Origin: an uncultured Corynebacterium sp.
Lineage (GTDB): Bacteria; Actinomycetota; Actinomycetes; Mycobacteriales; Mycobacteriaceae
Assembly (NCBI GenBank): GCA_946220775.1
Contig: CAMIFC010000005.1
Span: forward strand, 27,611 to 91,610
Direction: 5' to 3'
Length of the DNA: 64,000 nucleotides
A model generated the notes under the pieces. The model was given only the letters and a program-made list of their open reading frames with translations, was not told the origin of the DNA and ran no database searches. Positions 45,585-54,421 of this stretch are shown piece after piece. Position 1 is the stretch's first letter. Every line of letters begins with the position of its first letter. The translations under genes were made by a program, and so were the position numbers.

Positions 45585-46115
45585 ATCTTCAGGTAAGTAC
45601 GCGGGCGGGGCTCCTTCCCAAGGTGGGAGCGGCGCCTCCCCGCGAAGTGGGGGCCAAGAATTCACCCTGATGTAGGGACTGATGAAGCCTAGGGATTGAT
45701 CAAATCCCTGAGCGGGTGACTGCTTGCTCTGCTTCTGCTGGTTGAAATGTTTTGTCATTGGGCTTGGTTGGTTGAGTACTTAGTCAGTCGAGTTCGCTGA
45801 ATTTATCGATTAGCACATAGGCTTCTTAATTTATCCTGCCAAGTCGCTTCGTGTTACCTGATGGATAGAACATTGGGGGAAATGTTGGTGAACAACAGAT
45901 GGCCGGGGCGCTTGGCGGTCAGTTGCGGGCACTTGGCGAAGTGGAGCAGAGTCCCGAATCCTTCCCGAGAAGAACCCGGGGCATGCCTTTTACCCAACTT
46001 CCGTTAAGATGGCCAACGTGATGTGCTCGCTCGCTGCGTTCGGAACATGGTCGCGGTGCCTAATCGAGTACTGAAGATCCACCCACTGCTTTAGTTAAAA
46101 GGAGAACGTCCCGCC
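45585..46115. other. Long leader/intergenic region before glyS
   Basis: 531 bp. Contains a GC-rich hairpin zone (about 45602-45650), a perfect small hairpin GGGATTGATCAAATCCC (45693-45709), an unsupported 48-codon frame (45861-46007) and a TTAAGAT -10-like element near 46004. No T-box signature recognised. AAAGGAGAACG at the end is the glyS ribosome site. Confidence 0.45.
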
Positions 46116-47495
46116 ATGGCAGGAACTGTAGATGCCGTTGTTAACCTCGCGAAGCGTCGAGGCTTGGTTTACCCATGTGGTGAAATCTACGGTGGAACCC
46201 GCTCTGCCTGGGACTATGGTCCGCTGGGTGTGGAGCTGAAGGAAAACATCAAGCGCCAGTGGTGGCGTTCCATGGTGTACAGCCGCGCAGACGTCGTCGG
46301 CTTGGATAGCTCCGTGATCCTGCCACGTCGCGTGTGGGAAGTGTCCGGCCACGTCGACGTCTTCAGCGACCCGCTGGTTGAGTCCCTCTACACTCACAAG
46401 CGCTACCGCGCTGACCACCTGCTGGAGGCATATGAGGAGAAGCACGGCCACCCACCAGCAAGCGGCTTGGCAGACATTAATGACCCAGTCACGGGTCAGC
46501 CAGGTAACTGGACCGAGCCGAAGGCGTTCTCTGGCCTGATGAAGACCTACCTGGGGCCAGTCGATGACAAGGAAGGCTTGGCCTACCTGCGCCCAGAAAC
46601 GGCACAGGGTATCTTCACTCAGTTCAAGAATGTCATGACGTCCTCCCGACAGAAGCCACCGTTCGGTATCGCGCAGATCGGTAAGTCCTTCCGCAACGAG
46701 ATCACGCCGGGCAACTTCATCTTCCGCACCCGTGAGTTCGAGCAGATGGAGATGGAATTCTTCGTCGAGCCGGGCACCGATGAAGAGTGGCAGGAATACT
46801 GGATCAACCAGCGTAAGAACTGGTACGTCGACCTCGGCATCGACGAGGAGAACCTGCGTCTGCGCGAGCACGAAGAAGACGAGCTGTCGCACTACGCGAA
46901 GCGCACCGTTGACGTGGAGTACGCCTTCAACTTCGCTGGCTCCAAGTGGGGCGAGCTCGAGGGCATCGCGAACCGCACGGATTACGACCTGCGCACGCAC
47001 TCGGAGGGCTCTGGCGAGGATCTGTCCTACTACGACCAGCAGAAGGAAGAGCGCTGGATCCCGTACGTCATCGAGCCAGCGGCCGGTCTTGGTCGTTCCA
47101 TGATGGCCTTCCTGGTCGATGCCTACACCGAGGAAGAGGTTCCGAACGCCAAGGGTGGTACCGACAAGCGCACCGTCCTGAAGCTGGATCGTCGTCTCGC
47201 ACCGGTGAAGGTTGCCGTCCTGCCGCTGTCCCGTAAGGACACGCTCACCCCAACTGCTGAGCGCATCGCGGATCAGCTGCGTGGCCTGTGGAACGTCGAC
47301 TATGACACCTCCGGCGCTATCGGCCGCCGCTACCGTCGTCAGGACGAAATCGGCACGCCGTTCTGCGTGACCGTTGACTTCGACACCCTCGAGGACAACG
47401 CCGTCACCGTCCGTGAGCGCGATTCCATGGAGCAAGAGCGCATCAGCATCGATGAGCTCGAGGGGTACCTCGCGCAGCGTCTGGCTGGCTGCTAA
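46116..47495 (+). CDS. glyS: Glycyl-tRNA synthetase
   Basis: 459 residues, alpha-2 class II enzyme. Starts MAGTVDAVVNLAKRRGLVYP with GGTRSAWDYGPLGVELKENI; motif 2 FRNEITPGNFIFRTREFEQMEMEFF; motif 3 region VIEPAAGLGRSMMAFLVDAY; anticodon domain with APVKVAVLPLSRKD. Ribosome site GGAGAACG. Full length. Confidence 0.97.
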   Translation: MAGTVDAVVNLAKRRGLVYPCGEIYGGTRSAWDYGPLGVELKENIKRQWWRSMVYSRADVVGLDSSVILPRRVWEVSGHVDVFSDPLVESLYTHKRYRADHLLEAYEEKHGHPPASGLADINDPVTGQPGNWTEPKAFSGLMKTYLGPVDDKEGLAYLRPETAQGIFTQFKNVMTSSRQKPPFGIAQIGKSFRNEITPGNFIFRTREFEQMEMEFFVEPGTDEEWQEYWINQRKNWYVDLGIDEENLRLREHEEDELSHYAKRTVDVEYAFNFAGSKWGELEGIANRTDYDLRTHSEGSGEDLSYYDQQKEERWIPYVIEPAAGLGRSMMAFLVDAYTEEEVPNAKGGTDKRTVLKLDRRLAPVKVAVLPLSRKDTLTPTAERIADQLRGLWNVDYDTSGAIGRRYRRQDEIGTPFCVTVDFDTLEDNAVTVRERDSMEQERISIDELEGYLAQRLAGC

Positions 47496-47511
47496 ACCGA
47501 AAGCGCTAGTC

Positions 47512-48051
47512 ATGACGAGCGATATTCGATGGGATCTGCCCAGCGACGGCCACACCTACCCGATTTACGCCGGCCCAGTTGACGACCTCGACCGGGTTGC
47601 GGAGTTCGCCGATGAACGCGGTGTTCAGCACCTGCGTTTCGGCGGGGATTCGTGGAAGCTTAATGCAGACGATGGGCCGGTGGCGTCCGCAGAAACCCCT
47701 ACGGGAACCTGGACGGCGACGGGCAACGCGAAGAAGTTCTCCTCCTCGAAGCGGGTGGAGATTTCCGCCGACCGACACGATATTGCGATCGTGGCGGGGG
47801 AGAAGCGGCACTTCGACCTGGAGATCGACGGTGAACGCGCTGGGCAGTTCTCCGGCGAGAATCGAGGTATCCGCAAGCTCCACGTGGAATTCGAAGGGCC
47901 GGGGCAGAAGTTGCCACTCGATGTCCAGATTTTCGTGTCCTGGGTTGCTCGCCGCTGCCTAGAGACCCGCATGTTGCGCATGACGAACATGCTCACGATT
48001 ACCCTTGCGATCTGCGTCGTTATTGCGGTTGTCGTGTGGTTTTCCGGGTAG
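47512..48051 (+). CDS. Hypothetical protein with C-terminal membrane anchor
   Basis: 179 residues, ATG 47512 only 16 bp after glyS. A soluble part of beta-type composition (FGGDSWKLNADDG..., KKFSSSKRVEISADRHDIAIVAG) precedes a C-terminal helix MLTITLAICVVIAVVVWFSG. A motif copy at 47681 lies in a loop. No family recognised; same order with glyS could mean conserved gene pair. Confidence 0.65.
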   Translation: MTSDIRWDLPSDGHTYPIYAGPVDDLDRVAEFADERGVQHLRFGGDSWKLNADDGPVASAETPTGTWTATGNAKKFSSSKRVEISADRHDIAIVAGEKRHFDLEIDGERAGQFSGENRGIRKLHVEFEGPGQKLPLDVQIFVSWVARRCLETRMLRMTNMLTITLAICVVIAVVVWFSG

Positions 48052-48266
48052 TTTTTTGGTCAGGACGCCACTCCTGGCCACACCGGATCCGTTTCACGGT
48101 AAGGTGCTTGGCTGAGTTGTTCAACAGAAATCGGTAATCCGGATTGTGTTGAAGCCCCAACGGCGCCCGAATAAAGTACCTAGACTTGGGCGAGAGATTC
48201 GGCGTGACATCGCCAGGGTTAACAACTAACTGATCGACTAGAAACGTTTCTCGGAGGAACTTCAGC

Positions 48267-49862
48267 ATGGCCAGTGGACGAAAGATGTGGCGCACCGCAG
48301 CAAAGATTGGTGCGAGTGCCGCAGCAGCGATTACCGCGATCGACTTGGTGCAGAACAAGCATGCGATTCGTAAAAACTTCCCACTGCTCGGCCGTGCCCG
48401 TTGGATGATGGAGGAAATCCGTCCGGAGATCCAGCAGTACTTCGTGGAATCCAACACGGACGGTCGCCCGTTCGACCGCGTGACCCGCTCGATGGTCTAC
48501 CAGAACGCAAAGAACATCCCAGCCGAAGAAGCCTTCGGTACCCAGCGCGACTTGTTCGTCCCTGGCCGTGACCACCTGCTCCATTCGGCCCACCCAGTCC
48601 CAGCGCTGACGGACGCGCCACTGGTGCGCCTGGGTGGCCCAGAGTGCACACAGCCATACGACATATCGCTGTTCAACATCTCCTCGATGTCCTTCGGCTC
48701 CTTGTCTGCGAACGCCGTCCTGGCGATGAACAAGGGTGCTGCCATGGGAGGCTTCGTTCACGAGACCGGTGAGGGCGGCCTGACGAAGTACCACCTCGAG
48801 TACGGCGCTGACCTGATTTGGGAGATCGGCTCTGGCTACTTCGGCTGCCGCACGGAAGACGGCCGATTCGACCCAGTGCAGTTCAAGAAGAAGGCCGCCT
48901 ACCCGGAGGTCAAGGGCATCCTGATCAAGCTCAGCCAGGGTGCGAAGCCCGGTATGGGTGGCATGCTGCCCGGCAACAAGGTCACCCCAGAGATCGCAGA
49001 AGCCCGTGACATCGAAGTAGGCAAGGACTGCCTCTCCCCAGCGTGGCACTCGGAGTTCGATACGCCACTGGAGATGATGCACTTCGTGAAGAAGCTGCGC
49101 CGCTTGGCCGGTGGCAAGCCAGTGGGAATCAAGTTCTGTGTTGGTTCCCGCCACGAAGTGTTGACCCTGTGTAAGGCCATGATCAAGGCGAAGACCGCGC
49201 CGGACTGGATCACGGTCGATGGTGCCGAGGGCGGCACCGGTGCTGCGCCACTTGAGTTCCTAGATCGCGTCGGCACCCCGCTGACCGAAGGCCTGATGAT
49301 TGTTCACAACGCACTGGTCGGAACGGGTCTGCGCGACCAGGTCGCCATCGGTGCGGCAGCAAAGGTCGTTGGTGGCGCGGACATTATTCGTCGCCTGGCC
49401 ATCGGCGCGGACTTCACGATGTCTGCGCGCGGCATGATGATGGCTGCCGGCTGCATCCAGGCGATGAAGTGCCACGAGAACACCTGCCCGACTGGCGTGG
49501 CGACCCAGAACCCGTGGTTGACCCGCGGCCTGGACGTCGACCAGAAGGCGGAGCGCGTGGCGAATTACCACCGAAACACACTGAAGTCCACGGTGCGCAT
49601 TCTCGGCGCGATGGGTCTGCACGACGTGTCCCAGTTGGGCCCAAGCCACATCATTCGCCGTGTCGACCAGACGCAGGCGCGGCCATACGAGGACTTGTAC
49701 CCATGGCTGGAGCCCAACAGCCTGCTGGACGGCAGCGCGCCGGACGACTGGCAGCGTGACTACGACCGCGCGAATTACGACACCTACGCGACCCTGCCAC
49801 CAGTGACCGGGCGCGTGCGACGCCCTGGCCATCACTTCTCCGGCCAGAACACCCAGCTTTAA
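48267..49862 (+). CDS. FMN-binding glutamate-synthase-family protein
   Basis: 531 residues, stand-alone version of the GltB FMN/iron-sulfur domain. SMSFGSLSANAVLAMNKGAAMGG, KLSQGAKPGMGGMLPGNKVTPEIA, WITVDGAEGGTGAAPLEFLDRVG and CHENTCPTGVATQ (Cys for the Fe-S cluster) are typical. N-terminal helix may anchor it to the membrane. No glutaminase domain or GltD is nearby, so it may not make glutamate. GGAGG before ATG 48267. Electron donor unknown. Confidence 0.88.
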   Translation: MASGRKMWRTAAKIGASAAAAITAIDLVQNKHAIRKNFPLLGRARWMMEEIRPEIQQYFVESNTDGRPFDRVTRSMVYQNAKNIPAEEAFGTQRDLFVPGRDHLLHSAHPVPALTDAPLVRLGGPECTQPYDISLFNISSMSFGSLSANAVLAMNKGAAMGGFVHETGEGGLTKYHLEYGADLIWEIGSGYFGCRTEDGRFDPVQFKKKAAYPEVKGILIKLSQGAKPGMGGMLPGNKVTPEIAEARDIEVGKDCLSPAWHSEFDTPLEMMHFVKKLRRLAGGKPVGIKFCVGSRHEVLTLCKAMIKAKTAPDWITVDGAEGGTGAAPLEFLDRVGTPLTEGLMIVHNALVGTGLRDQVAIGAAAKVVGGADIIRRLAIGADFTMSARGMMMAAGCIQAMKCHENTCPTGVATQNPWLTRGLDVDQKAERVANYHRNTLKSTVRILGAMGLHDVSQLGPSHIIRRVDQTQARPYEDLYPWLEPNSLLDGSAPDDWQRDYDRANYDTYATLPPVTGRVRRPGHHFSGQNTQL

Positions 49863-49882
49863 AGCCCTATCACGACAGACGA

Positions 49883-50569
49883 ATGTTTATTCTGCGTGCC
49901 TTAGGGCTCGGAATCGTCGGCCTCGTGAAGGCGTTGCTGTACATGGTGTTCGGAACGGCGATGCTTGCCATCATGCTGTTCCTCGCCACTGGCGCTCACG
50001 TGTGGGGTGTTGCTCGCGCGGATGATCGTCAACAAACGGACGTCATCTTCGTGCTGGGCGCAGCCCAATATGACGGGAAGCCGTCGAAGTGGTTCGCCTC
50101 CAGGCTGAATCACGCCGCGCAGCTTTATGAGGAAGGCGTGGCACCGCGCATCGCCACCGTTGGCGGGAAGCTGGCTGGTGATCGTTTCACCGAAGCCGAA
50201 GCAGGACGCAAGTACCTAGTCGATTCCCTCGGCGTACCGGCGAAAGATATCGTCACGATTAACACTGGTGCCGATACCTTGGCATCCGTCAAAGCGTTGA
50301 CCCCGGTTGCGGGGGAAAACGGCTGGGGAAGCGCCACCATCGTCACGGATCCGGCGCACACGCTGCGCTCTGTGCGGATGGTCCAGGATCAGGGGATCAG
50401 GGCGTTTGGTTCGCCGACGCGCGAAGGTCCGAGTGTCGCCACACGGGAAGCGCAAGCAAGCTCGATGCTGCACGAAACCGGCGGGCTGCTGTACTATCAG
50501 CTCTCCGAGCGATTCGACCGAGTGGACACCGGCCTGCCGTTTGTCCCAGATGACCTGCAGTTCGAGTAG
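49883..50569 (+). CDS. YdcF/DUF218 family membrane protein
   Basis: 228 residues. N-terminal membrane helices (ALGLGIVGLVKALLYMVFGTAMLAIMLFL), then the YdcF fold: DVIFVLGAAQYDGKPSKWFASRLNHAAQLYEEG, ATVGGKLAGDRFTEAEAGRKYL, NTGADTLASVKA and IVTDPAHTLRSVRM. The domain faces outside. Enzymatic role in envelope metabolism is inferred. Confidence 0.85.
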   Translation: MFILRALGLGIVGLVKALLYMVFGTAMLAIMLFLATGAHVWGVARADDRQQTDVIFVLGAAQYDGKPSKWFASRLNHAAQLYEEGVAPRIATVGGKLAGDRFTEAEAGRKYLVDSLGVPAKDIVTINTGADTLASVKALTPVAGENGWGSATIVTDPAHTLRSVRMVQDQGIRAFGSPTREGPSVATREAQASSMLHETGGLLYYQLSERFDRVDTGLPFVPDDLQFE

Positions 50570-50607
50570 GCTGTGATTGTTATTACTCACTCAGCCTTTC
50601 CGAAGAA

Positions 50608-51888
50608 ATGACTAGTTACAACTACACTCCACACGAGCTTGAACGCCGCCACGCTGTGGCGGCGAAACAGCTTGGCCTGCCGGGAGCAGTTGCTGATGGG
50701 CGGGCGGATTTCGATCGAGACCGGGCTCGCGTCCTGCACTCCGCGGCGCTGCGCAGGCTCGCGGATAAAACCCAGGTTGTGGGGCCGGGAAGCGGGGATA
50801 CACCCCGCACACGATTGACCCATTCACTGGAGGTCGCCCAAATCGCCCGGGGCATTGGCAAAACCCTCGGCGTGGATCCTGATCTCGCGGATCTGGCGGG
50901 TCTCAGCCACGATATCGGCCATCCACCTTATGGCCACAACGGGGAGCGGGCGCTGAACGAAGCCGCCGCATCGATCGGCGGCTTCGAAGGCAACGCCCAA
51001 ACTCTGCGCATCCTCACGCGACTGGAACCGAAAACCTTAGGTTCGGATGGCACTTCGTATGGCCTGAACCTCACCCGGGCCAGTCTAGATGCTGCGTGTA
51101 AGTACCCGTGGGGCCCGGTGGCGTCCGACGGAAAATGGCTGCCAAAGTACGGCGCTTACCTGGAGGACGTGCCGATCCTCGACTGGATCCGCGACGGGGC
51201 GCCTGCCGAACGACGCTGCCTGGAAGCACAGATCATGGACTGGGCGGACGACGTGGCGTACTCGGTGCACGATGTCGAGGACGGGATGCTGTCCGGGCGC
51301 GTCACGCTGGATGTGCTGTGGGACCTCGTGGAATTGGCGGCGCTGGCGGATAAGGGTGCGAAGGCGTTCGGCGGTGAACCTGGCGAGCTGCTGGAGGCAG
51401 CGGATCGACTGCGGCGCATGTCGATCATTTCGCAGGCCGCGGATTTCGGGGGCACGCTGCAGGATATGGCGGCGCTGAAGACGATGACGTCCGAGCTGGT
51501 CAGCCGGTTCGTGACCGCCGTGGTCACCGGCACGCGGGAAGAATACGGACCCGGGCCACTAGGTAGGTACGACGCGGACTTGATGGTGCCTGCGGAGGTG
51601 CAGTCGGAGGTTATTCTGCTGAAATCCATCGCGGTGCTGTATGTGATGGATGAGCGCCACCATTTGAGTGAGCAGGAACGCCAACGCGACCGCATCTTCC
51701 GCGTCACGGAGTTTTTGTGGCAAGGCGGGGAGGGCGCGCTGGACCCGATGTTCCGCCCGTGGTTCGAGCAGGCAACCAGCGACCGGGAGAGATTCCGGGT
51801 GGTGATTGACCAGGTGGCTTCCTTGACGGAGTCGCGCCTGGAGCGGCTGGATCGCGCGGCGGCGGGTATTTCCGCGGCGTGGGCTTAG
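50608..51888 (+). CDS. dgt: Deoxyguanosinetriphosphate triphosphohydrolase (HD domain)
   Basis: 426 residues, cytosolic dNTPase: dGTP to deoxyguanosine plus triphosphate. HD ligands: RLTHSLEVAQIARGIG (H), GLSHDIGHPPYGHNGE (HD...H) and DWADDVAYSVHDVEDG (D). Substrate-cleft DRDRARVLHSAALRRLADKTQV at the start. Between ydcF and RNase; often precedes dnaG in corynebacteria, as here. Confidence 0.9.
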   Translation: MTSYNYTPHELERRHAVAAKQLGLPGAVADGRADFDRDRARVLHSAALRRLADKTQVVGPGSGDTPRTRLTHSLEVAQIARGIGKTLGVDPDLADLAGLSHDIGHPPYGHNGERALNEAAASIGGFEGNAQTLRILTRLEPKTLGSDGTSYGLNLTRASLDAACKYPWGPVASDGKWLPKYGAYLEDVPILDWIRDGAPAERRCLEAQIMDWADDVAYSVHDVEDGMLSGRVTLDVLWDLVELAALADKGAKAFGGEPGELLEAADRLRRMSIISQAADFGGTLQDMAALKTMTSELVSRFVTAVVTGTREEYGPGPLGRYDADLMVPAEVQSEVILLKSIAVLYVMDERHHLSEQERQRDRIFRVTEFLWQGGEGALDPMFRPWFEQATSDRERFRVVIDQVASLTESRLERLDRAAAGISAAWA

Positions 51889-51909
51889 CGCAGTGGTGGC
51901 GGCATCCGT

Positions 51910-52353
51910 CTAGCCCTCCGCGTCGGGGATAGTGCAGAAGCTTTCGTAGTGGTCGGAGCTGTAGTACCAATTCTCCGGATTCGTCTTCGTGCCGCCGCCC
52001 ACGACGATGCGTCGTTCGCCACGGTGATTCAGCCCGGGCGTTTTCACGGTGTATTCGCGGTAGTAGCTGCTCGGCTGCTTCGGCAGAAGCCCCTCATAGT
52101 TGCCGAAATGCTTGCCATCGTGCGGCCCGTCGTCGGAGGGCGCGCCGTCCAGAATGTCGTCGATCTGTTGTTTCGCCTCCTTCGGTAAGGACGCCACCGC
52201 GCACACCTCATCCCCACCCGAGGTGCCGTGCGTAATGCCACTGGGAGTGTCCTCAGCATCCTCGCCGAGGAGGTTGACTCCACCGAAGGCCGCGAGGAGT
52301 AGTGCCACGGCTGTTCCGCCGATGGCGGCTAGCTTTGAGTTTCTTTTTGCCAT
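51910..52353 (-). CDS. Secreted barnase/RNase-Sa-like ribonuclease
   Basis: 147 residues. Signal/membrane segment (LAAIGGTAVALLLAAFGGVNLL) with basic start, linker, then the guanyl-specific RNase fold: YYREYTVKTPGLNHRGERRIVVGGG (Glu and Arg) and YYSSDHYESF (catalytic His). It lacks a Cys lipobox. No barstar-like inhibitor gene adjacent. ATG 52353 chosen; the frame extends upstream without a signal. Likely extracellular RNA degradation. Confidence 0.8.
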   Translation of the reverse strand: MAKRNSKLAAIGGTAVALLLAAFGGVNLLGEDAEDTPSGITHGTSGGDEVCAVASLPKEAKQQIDDILDGAPSDDGPHDGKHFGNYEGLLPKQPSSYYREYTVKTPGLNHRGERRIVVGGGTKTNPENWYYSSDHYESFCTIPDAEG

Positions 52354-52425
52354 GCTCGCTATTCTCGCATGCGCTGGTTCCGGGCTACACACACCAACCG
52401 GCATGCAGGATTACCCTGCAGCCGA

Positions 52426-52498
52426 CATGCAGCATTTACTGCCAGACTCTAACGGTTTACCCGCTGAAGTGTAAGAGTTTGGCAGTAAATCCTGCATG
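52426..52498. repeat. 28-bp near-perfect inverted repeat (giant hairpin)
   Basis: Arms 52426-52453 and 52471-52498 pair at 25 of 28 positions, 17-nt loop. It lies between the end of the GMC oxidoreductase and the start of the RNase gene (both minus). Third member of the long-hairpin class. Confidence 0.8.
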
Positions 52499-52575
52499 GC
52501 CTGGGCACGGCACGCGTAGGGGGGGATACCCACACCTAGCAATCGGGGCCCAGCTACCGGGGCCCACCGGCAGAA

Positions 52576-54309
52576 CTAGGGCCCCACCGGCGTGATCGGG
52601 AGGCGCAGCGCGCCAGGCGCGTCAGCCGGCACGATGGGGTTGTGCGGCTCCACCGCGTGGACCCGCCGGTAGCCCTCCGTTTGTGCAGGTCGAGGGTCGG
52701 CGTCACCCTTGTTAGGCCACATGGAGGCAGCGCGCTCCGCATTAGCGGTGATCGAAAGCGACGGGTTCACGCCCGGGTTGGCCGCCATCGCCGAACCATC
52801 CGTCACGTACAGCCCGGGGTAGCCCCATACGCGGTGGTAGGGGTCGATTACTCCGTCTTCCGGGGAGGAAGAGATAGCGCAGCCACCCATGAAGTGCGCA
52901 GTCAGCGGGATGTCCGCGACTTCCGACCACACACCACCGGCGAGCCCACCCGGGCGCAGCGCCGACATGATGCGGGTGGCTTTGTTCCCTTCGGGGATCC
53001 AGCTTGGGTTGGGCTCGCCCTTGCCTTGTTTTGAGCTCAGCCACGTGAATCTCCCCAGCGTGCGCGGGAAGGTCGTGATGGAGTTGTTCCGTGTTTGCAT
53101 CACCAGGTTGATCACCGTGCGTTGCGACCATTTGCGCAGGTCAAGTAGCCTTGGGATGCTTCGCCACTGCACGAGCACTTGGCGGGCGAATTCCAGGGCG
53201 CGCGGTCGCAGCTTGTCCCCATCAGTCATCAGGGTTTGCAGCAGCCCCATCGCATTAGAGCCCTTGCCGTAGCGCACTGGTTCTATGTGCGTGTCCGGGG
53301 CGGGGAAGTAGCTGCTGGTGATCGCCACGCCCTCGGAGTAGTCCTCATTCGGGTCGACCTTCGGGAACTGGGCGCCGAGCAACGCTTCGGAGTTGGTGCG
53401 CGTCATGTGTCCCAGCGAGTCCGGCAGCTTCGGCAGGTTGCCCTTGACCTTTTGTTTGTGCAGCAGCTGTTGAGTACCCCACGCCCCCGCGGCGAGCACG
53501 ACACTATCCGCTGTGAACGTTTCCGTGCGACGCTTCCTACGTATCAGCGAGCCAGTCTGCTGTGCGGTGACGGACCAGGACCCATTGGCGTCCTGAAAAA
53601 TGTCGGTGACGGTGGTGAGCGGATGAATGGTCGCTCCGCCGCGTTCTGCCAGGTAGAGGTAGTTTTTCAGCAGTGTGTTTTTGGCGCCGTGGCGGCAGCC
53701 GGTCATGCATTCGCCGCATTCGTGGCAGGCGGTGCGGTCGGGGCCGACGCCGCCGAAGTAGGGGTCGGGGACCGTTTCCCGGGGTGCGCCGTCGAGTCCT
53801 GCTTTCTTTCCAAAAAAGACGCCAACCGGCGCCATCCGGAAAGTATTCCCAACGCCGAGTTTCTCTGCTGTTTCCTTGGATAGTTTGTCTGCGGGGGTCA
53901 TGGTCGGGTTGTCCACTACTCCCAGCATGCGGCGGGCTTGGTCGTAGAAGGGGGCGAGTTCCTCCTGCCAGTCGGTGATGTGCGCCCACTGGGGATCCTC
54001 GAAGTAGGTGGCGGTGGGCTGGTAGAGGGTGTTGGCGTAGTTCAGGGAGCCGCCACCCACGCCTGCGCCGGCGAGGATCATCACGTTGCGCAGCAAGTGA
54101 ACGTGTTGAATGCCGTAGAGCCCAAGTTGTGGAGCCCAGAGGAAGTCCTTCAGATGCTAGGAGTTCTTGGCGAATTCGTGGTCGGCGAAGCGGCGTCCGG
54201 CCTCCAGGATGCCAACCTTGTAGCCCTTTTCCACGAGGCGAAGTGCGGTGGCGGAACCGCCGAAACCAGAGCCGATGATCAGGACGTCATAATGCTGGGA
54301 CTCAGACAT
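52576..54309 (-). pseudogene. GMC oxidoreductase (cholesterol-oxidase-like) with internal amber codon
   Basis: FAD enzyme. From ATG 54309: MSESQHYDVLIIGSGFGG (FAD-binding GxGxxG), ATALRLVEKGYKVGILEAGRRFADHEFAKNS, then TAG at 54157-54159, then LKDFLWAPQLGLYGIQHVHLL, then the GMC core with AGAGVGGGSLNYANTLY, FAD-linked HECGECMTGCRHGAKNTLL (Cys-rich) and the end LTAHFMGGCAIS...AMAANPGVNPSLSITANAERA. A TGG (Trp) to TAG change would account for the stop. Otherwise 577 residues, complete. Restart at 54096 would lose the FAD site, so probably non-functional unless the stop is read through or is an error. Confidence 0.85.
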
Positions 54310-54421
54310 AGGACCACTTTCATTTGAGGTTGTTCTTATGGAAAGCGTATGAGGCCTGGTCGGATGTCGTGGCTAAATGGGAACATTCAGCTTCTGATTC
54401 GGGTTGAACTAGCATGTGGCT

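Noticed and set aside
45849..46010. 48-codon ORF before glyS
   Set aside because: No ribosome site and no recognisable protein features.
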